Positions 47,698-61,038 of a stretch of DNA of 64,000 nucleotides are shown here, piece by piece. The notes under the pieces are model-generated. The model was not told the origin of the DNA and made no database searches. It saw only the letters and a program-made list of their open reading frames with translations. The position numbers and the translations under genes were made by a program. Source of the DNA: Erythroxylum novogranatense (Eukaryota > Streptophyta > Magnoliopsida > Malpighiales > Erythroxylaceae); NCBI GenBank assembly GCA_029891385.1, contig CM057226.1:10905225-10969224 (forward strand). The letters run 5' to 3'. Every line of letters starts with the position of its first letter. Position 1 is the first letter of the stretch.

Positions 47698-50600
47698 CAT
47701 CTCACCCTCAACGGGAAGGGTAGAATAGTAATTTGGCATAGGATGAGAGTGATTGGGCTTCATTAGGACTATTCATGCATACTAGTATTGGTACACAGTG
47801 AATTTTGTGCACATGAAATAACTGTACATGCATACATGACATTCCCGGTTTTTGTGCCTAATGTAGTTTTACTGTGATTAACGTGGTTCTTGTGTTTGAA
47901 AAATTATTCTGAGTGTGCCATTGAGTGTTTTCTATTTTAAGGGATTTTTAGAAATTTTTCTGAGAAAATTCCCAGACCGGAAAAATCACCAAACGACGAA
48001 CCGGTTGATTTTCGGTAGCGAAAATTTCTATCCAATGGCACTGTAATATTGGGTATATTATTTTGGGATTGAAATTAGGGCCATTGGACTAGAATGGGTC
48101 AAATTGCATTAGGGTTCTTATTTACTAAATTATTTTTAGCCTATTTTGTCCTTTTTCTTAGAATTTGCCACTTGTCCTAAAGAGTTTTAATGAGTTTTGT
48201 CTTATGCTAAAGCTCTTTCTCGGTTATGCCTTAACAAAAGAAGGAAAAGATGAATTGGATGGCTTATTTTCCTCACCATCCGAAAACCTTCCTTCCTTTG
48301 TCATCTCCATTGATTTTTTTTTCTCCTTCGTTAAGTCACTTCCTCCCACCTTAAGAACCCTCCTTATATGCTTGCAAACTTAAACCTTCTACCTCCTTAC
48401 CATGATGACAACCATGTAAGAGGATTAGAAAGTTGAGAAAGTAGAGTAGTTGGAGTATTGAAGGGGGAAAAGCTTGATTTGGTAAGTTTTTGTTTTAAGC
48501 TTTCATTTATGCATTTAATGAATAAATTGGTTGTTAGATGCATTGATTGGTATGTATTGGTCATTAATCATGATTTATGATGATCTATTGGCTCAATTCT
48601 TGTGTGACTAGGATGCTTATGCATGTGGAATTGGTATTAGAAGTGATAGGATTTAAGTTGAAGATGAAAGCTGGAAAATTGATTTTTGACCTACTGTACT
48701 GTTTTGAGCATAACTCATTGTGTGGTTATGAAAATGAGGTGAGGTTTATGCCAAATGAAACTTTGTCTTGTTGGCTACATTTTTGTGTGAAATAAGTATT
48801 GTCTAATTTTAGCCTTAAGAGGGTGAATTTTGGCTTGGAAAGTTACTGTTGATGTCTGTATGAACAGTAACCGAACCAATGACCTAAGTGTTTTGATGAT
48901 TTTTATAAATTAATTTAGAAGGAATTGATGAAAATGGTCTTCATGAGAGTTGAAGCCCATATTGTTAGCTTTCCATTGCCACTAATTTTTCAAATTTTTG
49001 ATATGTATATTGGGAGATATCCACTGTTAACTATTGACTGATTTTGTACATTGTGGTGAAACCTAGCCTAAGTGTCAGATTTGTGAGCATTCTGATTGGA
49101 AGCAATTTTAGCAATTTCTGTGAATTGAATTGGCTTATGTGATCTTCTGAAAGTTTGTAGAGGAAGTAATTATCTTGAAAATGGTATATAGCATGCTATT
49201 TTTGGATATCAGATTTGGGAGTAATGAATTTACAAATACTGAATCTGAATTAGGTCATTGACTACTGATTAGGGCAGTCACTTACATGGCAGTTTTGAAC
49301 TTGTTAGGGATGGAATTGGATTTTGAATCCTTCATGAAAATTGAATTATGAGATTTTATCTTTCCAGTGATATAAGGTAGTGATTGTTTTGACATTTATG
49401 CTAGGAGATATGCTGCTTTGAAATGTACTGTTCAGATTGGGAAATTTTTTGTGGGCAGCTGATTTTGTGAATTGTTTGGCCTAGTTAACAAATGAATTTG
49501 ATTTCAGGTTGTTCATGAAAGTTGTAGATAACATTGCGATATTTCTGCGCATATTTATTGTGTAATTTGTGACAAAGAAAATGAGAAGTTATTGAATTTA
49601 CAAGATACTGTACTGTTTTAGAACCCATTGACTAAGCAGTAGGTTTAATTGGATATTTGACACCCTTAGGGGTGAAATTGATTTTTATGGTCTGCATGAA
49701 ACTTGTAGAGATTTTCATGATCTTTCCAACGAGATATGGTTTGTAATTTTCTGAATTGTGTGCAAAGAGTTAAAGGTGTTCGAATTTCGGTTTGAAAATA
49801 AGAAAAAGAGAAGGAAATAGGAGCAATATATAAATATATATATTAATTATTTTATTTGATTTTTCGTGTTCTTTTGGGAATAATTTTTTCCGTCGGACGT
49901 CCGATTGACCTGATTCTTGAGGCATCGGATTCATAGAATATTTCATTTCATTTTCTGAGAGATTGGGAATTTTTGGACGAGAAATTAACGTGGGTCCGAT
50001 TTATTGTTTTCTGGTCATTGTTTTATTTATTTTTGGAACTATAGAGGTCCGAATTGAATACCGTCAGCGCCATTAAATTTCTAATTTTTAGACGGATTTT
50101 TATGATGGAAAAGTTGAGTTTTGGGTCGGGAATATCATGCACATGCATTGTACACCTTTTAATTGTTATGTATGCATCATTAACTCGTTCTGATTGGACA
50201 ATTAGTAATAGTTATCTTCTTTGATTATTATAGAGGCACAATTGGAGCGTCGATCGACCGACGTAGCAGAGACTTCCCGACATTAGCTCGGAAGTAATAG
50301 GTGAGTAACCTATATGGGTTTCTCAATTATTATTTGTCTAATATAAGGATAATGGCGGGATCAGGAATGTGTAAATTGTGTGACTTGTTTGCCCTTACTG
50401 GGATTACCGTGATTAATTGTGACTTATGGACTGTTAATTGTAAATTGTAGGTATTAATTGTGGTGATGGAATGTTAATTGTGCATTATGGATTGTTAGTT
50501 AACTATTGATTGGGCATAGACATTTCATACACATATGCATAAGCGGATAAAATAATTGTGAACCAAAGTCGCCATCGAATCGAAAGCGAGCCTAGAGCTC

Positions 50601-51276
50601 AAGAGAGATAATCCTCTGAGGCGTCTCTTGATCGACATCGACATCGCTAAGCGCTCGGTCACAACACTGAAATAAAGCTGGAAAAAAGTCGCATGTGCAT
50701 TGCATCTTGGATGAATACCAAATGACTTTTGCTATATATGGTGTGTGATTGTTGAGCTGTATTGTCACTATATTTGCTGATTCATTGGAACATGCTTATG
50801 TGATGCATGAATTAGGCGAACCATCGATGATGGTTCCTCATTGAGTTCGCAAACTCATCCAAAATTGCAATCTATTTTTCGAGGTTAAGAGTAGGTATTA
50901 GCTCCTCGGGACTGTAGAGCCTTGGACATCGGATTGGCGAGAGAGGTTATGGCTCAAAGGTCGATCAGCTGGGATTTCTTTTGGAGACTTATAGTTAGAA
51001 CTGTTCTTTGTGCCTTATTGTATAGTACTTAATGTAAAGTGTTTTGAAGGATTGTATAGACTAAAAATACTGACAGTTTGTAAATTTCTAAGTTTGAGTC
51101 AATGAAATGAAATACAGTTTGGTTTTAAAAAGTTACCAATTTCTTATTTCTGTTTTATTATTGTGATGCCATGGAGAGTTTAGCAGTGGTTGTCAGTAGT
51201 GGTCTTTTATCGTAGGATATGTACCGGAATGATCTACGGGAGTTCCGGTGTGTACTCTATGGTAAGGGGCGCTACA
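47693..51276 (+). repeat. 3' LTR of element A
   Basis: TGTAACATCTCACC to GGGGCGCTACA. The (AT)n run near 49826 is shorter than in the 5' LTR. The shared hairpin is perfect here (50818-50836). Confidence 0.95.
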
Positions 51277-53131
51277 TACTTAGTCATTTTTCTCAATTGT
51301 TTATATAAATATCTTATGCTTGGCTAGTCTTCCATGACATTTGTTTTGTGAAAGAGTAAAAGTGACTTGTAGAAGTGTCTTCTTCTTCTATTGGTAGGTT
51401 TCCTCTTCTCCCATTTTTCGTTGGTCCTTCTACCACCTTTCTTATTTCTTTGCTTACTTTCCTCCTCCTCACATATAAATCCACACTTAAGCCTTGACAT
51501 GGTGATGCTTGTTGTAGTAAGGAGTGATGATCGTATGGTGTGAGAGGAGATATAGGATTTGGTGAGGTGATTAAAGAATCAAGGATTTGAAGCTTGTTTG
51601 GTAAGTCTTTGTGTTTATGTTCTTTCATTTAGTGGTTAGAAGCAACAATTATGACATCTTGTGCATCACTTGCATGAAGTAGTATGTTAATTGGATGGGT
51701 GAAAATGTATAGTTGTGTGAGGATAAATGACTTAACAAGTTTTAGATTAATGATGTTGGATGAGTGAAATGAAAGTAAGAAAATTGTGTAGATTGTGTGC
51801 TTCCAATTGGGATTAATTACTCAAGAAAATGTTTTGATGAATTTTTGATTAAATTCTTGGCTAAATGGGATGTTTAGTGATGTGGTATTGATGGTTTCAT
51901 GAAAGAAGTAGGATTTAGTATGAAATCTGGAAAATGGAACTTATATATGTTTCAGTGATTTGTTTATAACTTTTGATGTGGTTATGATATTGAGTTGGGG
52001 TTTGCTTTAAATTAAACCTGAGAGATAAGGCTAGAATTCCTATGAAGGAAGTTCTGCCCAATTATGGCTGGAAGAGCTTTGAAATCAGCTCGGAAGTTTG
52101 AAATGTATATGCTGGATGAACAGTATCCGAGCTTTGGTTCCATCTTGATGACCTGAATCTTTGAGAATTTTTCTAGGATAAAGGAGACCGATATTGAGAA
52201 TTTGGTATTACTGAAAGTTGTAGAGGATTGTTATAGCTTTCTAATGAGATATTTTATGCGAATTTTGGATGTGAGGATTGTAAGATATAAATTTGGAAAG
52301 TTTTGTTGTAGTTGAGATGACATGCTGATTTCATAAGCTTTGACAGGACAATCACCTCAGGCTCACCGATTAATGCGCCCATATTGGGACAGTTTAGGCG
52401 CTCGGTCACAACACCGTAATAAATTAGAAAGGGGCACATGTGCATTACATATACATTGGAGTGCATTTCTTTGAATGAATGAAAGGCTAACTGCTTTGTG
52501 ATTCTGTGTATTTATAAGTGTGAATTGGGCAACAACAGTCTTGTGTTTGAATGTTTTACAAATTCAATTGGGTATAGATGTTTAAGCGAATGGAATGTGT
52601 CACATTGTTTATGTTCAAGTGTAATTGTGCAAGATGTTTAATTATGCAACCAATGTGAGATATGTAATATGTGAATATTTGTGTTGCATGAATTGAGTGA
52701 ACCATCGATGATGGTTTCTCACTAAGTTCGCAAAAGTCACCTAAAATTTGCAATTACTTTTCAGGACTCAGAAGAATACTCCGTTAGGCAACGGGAGTAT
52801 GACATCTGCTGGTTAATACCGTAGGGAAGTAGTCGGGATCGATTAGGTATGCGCATTAGTGTATTTTATTTTTCTGAATTTACAGTATTCTTGATTTGGA
52901 CAATTTGTAAAGTTAACAGATTGGAATAAATTGTATTTATGAAAAGGGCCCCGAGGTCATTGATTTGTTTATGCAAATTATTTTCCGCATAAATTATCAT
53001 GTGTGTGTGTATGTGTTATCATTTTTTTTACTGAGTTTGACTGAGTGATGTAGCCCGCCGCCCTCGCAGGGCACGAACTCGGATATCACCGTCGATGTCG
53101 GGTTCGGGTCATGCGGGAGTGGGGTGTTACA
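51277..53131 (+). repeat. 5' LTR of B, second part, with internal deletion
   Basis: Resumes with the TACTT target copy. It matches 57168-58242, then jumps to sequence matching 60172-60951 at GACAATCACCTCAGGCTCACC (52347). About 1.93 kb present in the 3' LTR (including the GC-rich island) is missing. Confidence 0.9.
51302..51311 (+). promoter_or_regulatory. LTR promoter TATA box of element B
   Basis: TATATAAATA followed by a pyrimidine-rich leader. The same box is at 57191-57200 in the 3' LTR. Confidence 0.6.
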
Positions 53132-54055
53132 TTTAGGTGGTATTAGAGCCCAGAAGTACGAACTTCTATGGGCATTTATCGAAGCATGGGTAAAGTCACC
53201 TATATTAAAGTCATGTCATAGCAGACAGTGGCAACTGATCCCAGTCTAGGATATGAGTCATATGCACGGGCATGTATAAATTGTTTAAGCGGTTAGAAAT
53301 AGTGAGAAAAATGATGTTGTGTTAAAATGTGATAAATGAAAGTTTTGGATAGCATGGAATAAGAAAAAGGTGTATGGTTCGATACGACAAATGAAGATTT
53401 AATTAGTATTGGTGGATGTATTATGAAATACAACATTAGTGTTATACTGGGGTATATTCTTGAATGTGGGATATGTATCGTTGTGGATGGATAGAGGAAA
53501 ATAGAAACATATTAGAAATGGCAAAAATTTCAAGTGTATAAAGTGGATGAAGATAAGATTTTCTATGATCTAGAGAGGCTACAATTGGGTTGATTACCAT
53601 GATGAGAGTCTATGAATAAGGGTTTATGACTTAGAGTCAGAATATGTTAGGGATAAATCAAAAATGATTACATATCTATGATTTTGATTTGATCGTGAAC
53701 ATATATGGGTATGATGCATAATGCAAAATTGAAATGTAAGAAAATGATAATAGTAGATGTTCAGTCGATTTACCTATGTGAACGTGCATCTAATAATGGG
53801 AGCACTATGGCAAGTAAAAATATTAAGCATTGATGTATCATATGTGTGGAGATGATAACGGAAGCAATCGGTGAGTTAGTGGATAATTGTTAGTCACAGT
53901 TCTTAACGCTCTATATGAGTCAGAATAAATAGTGAAAGTGCTTATAGTGATCAATTGGAAATGAATTGAGTTACATGATAAAAAGAAGAAGAAGAAAGAC
54001 ATGATCATGGCAAATCCTCTCGATCGAGGACAGGTATAAAAAGGGGAAGTGTTGT

Positions 54056-54089
<34 letters not shown>

Positions 54090-56678
54090 AAATGAGAGCA
54101 AGGTATCCTTAGCGTAAGTGACTAATTGGTGAATTGTCCTACATCTATCTCTCGATAAGATGTAATGATTTTGATGGTATATACTTCAACGAACCTGATT
54201 AAAAAGGATGTCCTGATTATAGGAGTTATGACATAAATTGTTTTTCATGGGATATTATAAATAGTTAAAATTGATGTCCTAAGGCATTGAGAATGGTTGA
54301 CAAGAAATGGTGACGACAGTTGATGAGTCGAAACTCTATGAGCGGTATCAATGAAAGTAGCAAGAAATCTTCTTTTAAAGAAGAATTTCCCTGAATTGGG
54401 TTAAGTCGATCAGATGATTCAAAAAAAAAGGGCGGGGGGATCAATGAAAGGACAATCAGAGATAAATCTGAAATGAATTAAAAAAGTCATTATGGGGAGT
54501 CCTACCCCTAGCAGAAACTCAAGCATAAGAGGTAGAATGCATTATGTTGATGTAAAGAATCTGACTATGTTATAGGATTATTAAACATGAAGGAGACATT
54601 AATTGTGAATATGAGGAGAATAATATAGGTTCACAGATAGTTTGTGTAAATATGTTCGGGAAGTACAAAGTTGATATGATGAATGTGTTATCAATCCAGG
54701 GAGTAAAGAATTCGAAAAAAAAATGAAGTATGTGGAGAGACTAGTGTAAAGGAACAGACGTCAGAACATGTCAATGTGAAACTGAGAAAAATATAAGAGA
54801 ATTTTTCCTCATTGGGGAAATCAGATATTTAAAGAGTTATGAGAATCAATTATGGGTATAAAGGGTCTATTATACTATTATAGAATAGAGTGTCTCAATT
54901 GTGGTTAGATTGGATAGTGCTTATGATCATAAATGATATATTAAAGGTATTTGAAATGTGAAGAAGAATATTTTGCATGGTTGAGGAAATCTTATATCAT
55001 GAAAGTTTGATAAAAGTGAATCTTTTGTGGGTAAACTAGTGTTCGATTATGGCACTTTGGAAGACTTAATGAAAATACAGGTGAGGATAAAATGTGAAAT
55101 TGTAAGGGATATATATTTGATTTGGAGTTATTTAAAACTAGTTGTATGTTGGATTCACCCAGGAGTTGATAAAGGTTTTCTAGTTTTAGCTTTTTGACAA
55201 AAATGATTGTGGAAAAACGTGTGAATCGTATGATTGCTGAATGGAAAAGAGACATTTTGAGAATTCACAACTCGAGTATTGATTGTATCACTTTAATTTG
55301 GAGATTTTGCAATATATAACGAAGTGTCCCAGTAAAGGTTATGATGCAATCTGTTGAAATAGTGTATAGTGGTTTTATGTACCTAGGGACAAGATTGCGA
55401 TTGACGACTTGAAATTTGCTGTACCAGGTATTGCTTTGACAGCTTGGAGACACTATTCAGATAGAAACATTTTGGATATATCTATGAATATGCAAATCGA
55501 TGACGATTGAGGTATTTCGTGTGTTTGAAGAAATTGAAAAGGATTATGTGATTGAGTACTTCATAATAAAGCTGGTGTTGTAATTCAATGTAGTGAATAG
55601 AAAATTCAATATCAGAAGATCACAATTTGGGCGATAAGGGTATCAAATCTAGTGTAATACTGAGTGCAAGATGTTGACCTAACAAGGGGGCAAAAAGAAA
55701 GTATGATTAGCTATTGGAATTCCAAATCAAAATCAGGTGTGTATAAAAAGAATTGGCAAAGCCAAATTGAGGATTTAGAATTTGCGAACTTATTCGAGGA
55801 ATTGAAAATGAACCCAACTTTTGAGAAAATGACATCTATGATTGGATTAAGAAGTATGTGTAATACCAACTAAAGAAACTGTTAGAAAGAACACAAGAAA
55901 CAAACGAAGCTTTATGTGCTAGTAAGAGTACATCGAAAGAGTAATTGATGGTTTAGAATGGAAAATCGAATGATATATGTTTGACTACCAACAGACTTGA
56001 CTGTGGGAGACAAATGTAAAACTGATAGTTTTGGACTTCGTAAGGATATGAGATTGCTGTATAGTTCAGATTGATTGTGAATATAATAATCATTATATTA
56101 GTGACACCATGTGAATAGTGTATAAAGGTCTTACAACAAAACGGAGTCGTTCACCCCTATATTGAAGTGAACAGGGTCTAAAAATAGTCGAGGACCAGTT
56201 TTGAGTTGAGATAATGTTGAGGAGTGAAATGAATTTGTAATAGGGGTTAAGTGATCCCAGTTAATGACAAATGAGTTGAGTGGATTGATATTGAGGTTAT
56301 GGAATCTTACGAGATTAGTGAAAATCTAAAAAGCGAGGAAAAAATAAAATACTTCAAAGAGTATCACCTCGGCCAAGAAGCACTTAGATGGATAAAGGTG
56401 TAAATGGGGGAAACAAAATTTGTCACAAAATGGCCATCGGAGATTATAGCAAACATGGAACAAAAGCAGTATGAGTGATTTGTATTGTTATACGTCGATA
56501 TGTATATATATGGTATAGACATTGAAACTAAAGTGTTGAATGTGCTGAAAGAGAAAGTATGCCGGCTAAACAGAAAATTGATATAAAGATGACATAAGAA
56601 ACGGAATGACAGTACCCCTACCTCCTTCAGCATCAAAAATGAATTTCGAGGACAAAATTTTTATTAGGAGGGGAGAAT
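53132..56678 (+). pseudogene. Element B interior, decayed gag-pol
   Basis: Starts with a PBS-like TGGTATTAGAGCC (53138). No open frame is left, but the right half still tracks Tekay pol in fragments: GDKGF-like words near 55168, an ETFWIYLxICK-type trace of the RNase H ETFQIxTDHKSLR at about 55480-55510, DYVIEYFIIKAG at about 55540-55575, and the integrase stretch YNNHYISDTM followed by SRSPLY at about 56080-56160. Ends at the PPT ATTAGGAGGGGAGAAT. The (AT)n run at 54057-54082 is a microsatellite. Confidence 0.75.
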
Positions 56679-58784
56679 TGTAACATCCCATCACTGATGG
56701 GAAGGGTAAAATGGTAATTTGGAATGGGTTGTGAGTGTGAAAATGTATCTCGGCACGGTCATGCTTAATATGACTTTCATATTTGCATAAATTGTAATTT
56801 TTGTGAATGCACATGATTGTACAAGCATTCATGACATTTTCCCGGCATCTGTGGTTAATGTGAAAAAATGTGTTATTGTGATTGAAAAATAAATTGGAGT
56901 GGATTTTTGTGTGTTTCATATTTTAGGGAATTTCAGGAATTTTTTCTGGAATTTTTCGAGGTTCATGCCCGGACCAGAAAATTTTCAACTGACTGACTGA
57001 GTGGTTTTCCTGTACTGGAAATGACTGACCAATGGCACTGGAAAATTGGAGATATGATGTTAGGATTTATTAAGTTAAACAATTGGAGTTTGACGAGAAA
57101 TTGGAGTAGAATTTGGAACCGGATTATAAACCAGGACAAGTGGCAAGTGACACATGTCACTTGCCTACTTAGTCATTTTTCTCAATTGTTTATATAAATA
57201 TCTTATGCTTGGCTAGTCTTCCACGACATTTGTTTTGTGAAAGAGTAAAAGTGACTTGTAGAAGTGTCTTCTTCTTCTATTGGTAGGTTTCCTCTTCTCC
57301 CATTTTCGTTGGTCCTTCTACCACCTTTCTTGTTTCTTTGCTTACTTTCCTCCTCCTCACATATAAATCCACACTCAAGCCTTGACATGGTGATGCTTGT
57401 TGTAGTAAGGAGTGATGATCGTATGGTGTGAGAGGAGATATAGGATTTGGTGAGGTGATTAAAGAATCAAGGATTTGAAGCTTGTTAAGTCTTTGTGTTT
57501 ATGTTCTTTCATTTAGTGGTTAGAAGCAACAATTATGACATCTTTTGCATCACTTGCATGAAGTAGAATGTTAATTGGATGGGTGAAAATGTATAGTTGT
57601 GTGAGGATAAATGACTTAACAAGTTTTAGATTAATGATGTTGGATGAGTGAAATGAAAGTAAGAAAATTGTGTAGATTGTGTGCTGCCAATTGGGATTAA
57701 TTACTCAAGAAAATGTTTTGATGAATTTTTGATTAAATTCTTGGCTAAATGGGATGTTTAGTGATGTGGTATTGATGGTTTCATGAAAGAAGTAGGATTT
57801 AGTATGAAATCTAGAAAATGGAACTTATATATATTTCAGTGAGTTGTTTATAACTTTTGATGTGGTTATGATATTGAGTTGGGGTTTGCTTTAAATTAAA
57901 CCTGAGAGATAAGGCTAGAATTCCTATGAAGGAAGTTCTGCCCAATTGTGGCTGGAAGAGCTTTGAAATCAGCTCGGAAGTTTGAAATGTATATGCTGGA
58001 TGAACAGTATCCGAGCTTTGGTTCCATCTTGATGACTTGAATCTTTGAGAATTTTTCTAGGATAAAGGAGACAGAAAATTGAGAAATTGGTATTATTGAA
58101 AGTTGTAGAGGATTGTTATAGCTTTCTAATGAGATATTTTATGCGAATTTTGGATGTGAGGATTGTAAGATATAAATTTGGAAAGTTTTGTTGTAGTTGA
58201 GATGACATGCTGATTTCATAAGCTTTGACAGGACAATCATCTTCATGAGGGAATTCGACCTATTTTGAATTGGAATTTGTTGTGAAGTCCTTCCTGAGAA
58301 TTGTAGTTTATTATCTGAGCTTTTTATCCCTATATGGTATGGAAATTTTCGTCAAGGGATTTAGAGTTATGAATTTTGAAAGATTGGGTTTCTGTTGAGA
58401 ATAAATTGAGTGGGTTGAATCTTTATTTGCGAATTTGATTTGGTTAGAGATGGAAGTGGCTTCTAAGTTATTACTGAAAGATATAGCATTTGTTTTGCTC
58501 TTTTCATTGATATAAAATTTGGAATTTTTGGTTAAGGGGATGAAAAGTTATGAATTTTGTGTTAATGTTGCATTGTGGTAGTCAATATGTGACTAGTCTG
58601 AGTCTTTGAGTGAATTTTTGACATCCTTAGAGGTGTTATTAAATTTCAAGTTCTTCATGAAATTTGTAGGATTTTATGAGATCTTTCCAAAGAGACCAAA
58701 TTTGTATCATTTGGACATTTTTGTGAAAAGATCGAGCTTATGAAAGAAGAGTTGGTTTTTGGAAGTATTGGAAAAAAAAATGGG

Positions 58785-58880
58785 GCTGCATCGCCCGCCC
58801 ATGCGGGCGAGCGAGCGCTCGCCCCTGCGGGCGAGCTCTCGCTTGCCGAGCTCGCCTGGTGAGTGGGGAGCCCGGCTCGC
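58785..58880. repeat. GC-rich inverted-repeat island in LTR B
   Basis: Words GCCCGCCCATGCGGGCGAGC and GAGCGCTCGCCC repeat in both orientations, able to fold into strong hairpins. It is surrounded by AT-rich DNA and missing from the deleted 5' LTR. Open frames through it in several registers look artificial. Confidence 0.8.
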
Positions 58881-60518
58881 CCTCCGACCTCTGTCCAATC
58901 TTTTGTGCATAACTTTTCCATTCGACCTCCAAACGACTTGATTTTTGAAGCGATAGTTTCGTAAGAGATTTTTCTATCTTTCTACACCAGACTTAGTCTT
59001 TTTGAGATCAAACAAAAAGGATATGGTCGGATTTAAGTGAATGGATCAATTGGAATAGTCTGAACATGCTTCAGTAATTGGAGGATATCTTGAGCTAGAG
59101 AGCTTGGATCGAGCTGATTCTTTTTCCTAAGTAAACTAGAGACATAGCTCTACAAATGTCATGAAGAGGTCGATTTTCAATTTAGCCCTTAAGATGTTCA
59201 TTTTTCTGAGTGAAATGTCATAGTGTGTTGATCTGATCATGTTTTGGGAATAACTTTTTCATCCGACGTCCGATTGACCCGATTCTCGAGGCATCGGATT
59301 CGTGAAATATTTAATTTTATTTATTTGCAAAATTTGGAATTTTTAGAGTGGAAATTGATAGGATTGTGTTAGGTCATAGTGAGGGGATCGGGTAATGATT
59401 TTTTTCGATCCAAGCTTTCTTAATAATTGGACCTATAGAGGTCCGAATTGAGTGATCTTAGTGTCAATAAGTTTCTAATGATTAAAGAAAATTGTTATGT
59501 CGGAAAATTATGGAATAGTGCCGGGAATGTCACAAACATACATTGTACACATTTAATTGCTACATGTGCATTATTAAATGTTTCTGATTGCTAATTTGGT
59601 AATGTTGGGTAATTGAACTGTTTTAGAGACGCATTTGGAACGTCAATTAACAGACGTTGCCGAGACTTCTAGGCTTTAGCTTCGGAAGCAAAGGTGAGTA
59701 ACCTAGACGGTTCCTCAATTATTATTTGGTTATATTATGCATTTATACAACTGTGGAGCATAATGGAGGGACTTTTGCGTTTGTTTGTGCCAATATTCCA
59801 GACCGAAGGTGTCTGATGTATGTGAAAGATTAAGACGTAGGAGTGTTTTACTGGTAACTGTGATTGGAATGTGATTGTTTGTGAACCAACTGTATGAATG
59901 TGTTAATTGGGATTATAAATTGTGATTGTGACTATACTGTGAATTGTTGTGAAACAATTGTTTGAATGTGATAATTTGGATCTGATTGTGATGTAATATA
60001 GTTTAATTGTGACACATGCATTCCATGCATGAATGCATGATCAGTTAATGAGAGTTGTGACTGGAGCAGCCACCGAGAGCTACAAGCTCAACGTTTATAT
60101 TGGGCCTCGAGCCCTACAGTGACCCAGAGCCTTTGGCTCAACGATTAATGCACCCATATTGGGATAGTTTAGAGCCTCAGGCTCACCGATTAATGCGCCC
60201 ATATTGGGACAGTTTAGGCGCTCGGTCACAACACCGTAATAAATTGGAAAGGGGCACATGTGCATTACATATGCATTGGAGTGCATTTCTTTGAATGAAT
60301 GAAAGGCTAACTGCTTTGTGATTCTGTGTATTTCTAAGTGTGAATTGGGCAACAACAGTCTTGTGTTTGAATGTTTTACAAATTCAATTGGGTATAGATG
60401 TTTAAGTGAATGGAATGTGGCACATTGTTTATGTTCAAGTGCAATTGTGCAATATGTTTAATTACGCAACCAATGTGAGATATGTAATATGTGAATATTT
60501 GTGTTGCATGAATTGAGT

Positions 60519-60537
60519 GAACCATCGATGATGGTTC
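60519..60537 (+). promoter_or_regulatory. Conserved LTR hairpin GAACCATC/GATGGTTC
   Basis: A perfect 8-bp inverted repeat with a GAT loop in LTR B. The same element stands at 50818-50836 (A 3' LTR), with single changes at 39504-39522 (A 5' LTR) and 52699-52717 (B 5' LTR), and as a related stem GAGTGACCATC/GATGGCTCACTC at 4373-4398 in LTR E. It is followed each time by a GAGTTCGCAAACTC-like second stem. Conservation between LTR families suggests a function near the RNA 3' end or in U5; the role is unknown. Confidence 0.6.
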
Positions 60538-61038
60538 CTCACTGAGTTCGCAAAACTCACCCAAAATTTGCAATTATTTTTCAGGACTCAGAAGAATACC
60601 CCGTTAGGCAACAGGAGTATGACATCTGCTGGTTAATACCGTAGGGAAGTAGTCGGGATCAGTTCGTGTCTGCATTAGTATATTTTTATTTTTCTGAATT
60701 TTTGTATTACTGATTTGGACAATTTGTAAAGTTAACATATTGGAATAAATTGTATTTATGAAAAGGGCCCCGAGGCCATTGATTTGTTTATGCAAATTAT
60801 TTTCCGCATAAATTATCATGTGTGTGTGTATGTGTTATAAAATTTTTTTACTGAGTTTGACTGAGTGATGTAGCCCGCCGCCCTCGCAGGGCACGGACTC
60901 GGATATCATCGTCAATGTCGGGTTTGTGTCATGCGGGAGTGGGGTGTTACACTTCTTTTTGTCCCTAGAGTGACTTATTTGTTTCTTTTTCTTTTTTCAT
61001 TTTTGTTTTCCCTCGCAACTTGTTTGTAAAAGATTTGA

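Larger units (their letters stand above)
36348..51276 (+). mobile_element. Tekay/Del-type chromovirus A, nearly complete
   Basis: 14,929 bp, TGTAAC...GCTACA, TSD TACTT on both sides (36343-36347, 51277-51281). LTRs of 3619 and 3584 bp, PBS 39972, gag, protease, RT, RNase H, integrase and a C-terminal chromodomain, then a PPT at 47680-47692. Without the hAT insert it is about 11.9 kb, usual for Tekay. Coding is broken by stops and at least two frameshifts in pol, so it is non-autonomous. The first ~173 LTR bases differ at six positions, all transitions, slightly fewer than for B, as nesting requires. Confidence 0.95.
35856..60951 (+). mobile_element. Tekay-type Ty3 element B, degenerate, in leader of C
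   Basis: 5' LTR 35856-53131 (interrupted by element A and internally deleted), interior 53132-56678, PPT ATTAGGAGGGGAGAAT, and 3' LTR 56679-60951. TSD CTTCT on both sides (35851-35855, 60952-60956). The left end has TATAACATCC where the 3' LTR has TGTAACATCC, a G-to-A decay. First ~168 LTR bases: seven differences, six of them transitions. The interior has no open frame. Confidence 0.9.
56679..60951 (+). repeat. 3' LTR of element B, full length (4273 bp)
   Basis: TGTAACATCCCATCAC to GGGGTGTTACA. Contains TATA at 57191, a GC-rich island at 58785-58880, CCGACGTCCGATTGACC-type wording near 59265 that is shared with A (38568), a donor-like AGGTGAGTAACCTAG (59694) and the hairpin at 60519-60537. 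Confidence 0.95.

Noticed and set aside
58655..58941. Four overlapping frames through the GC-rich island
   Set aside because: GC-rich inverted repeats lack stop codons in all frames; no protein signature.
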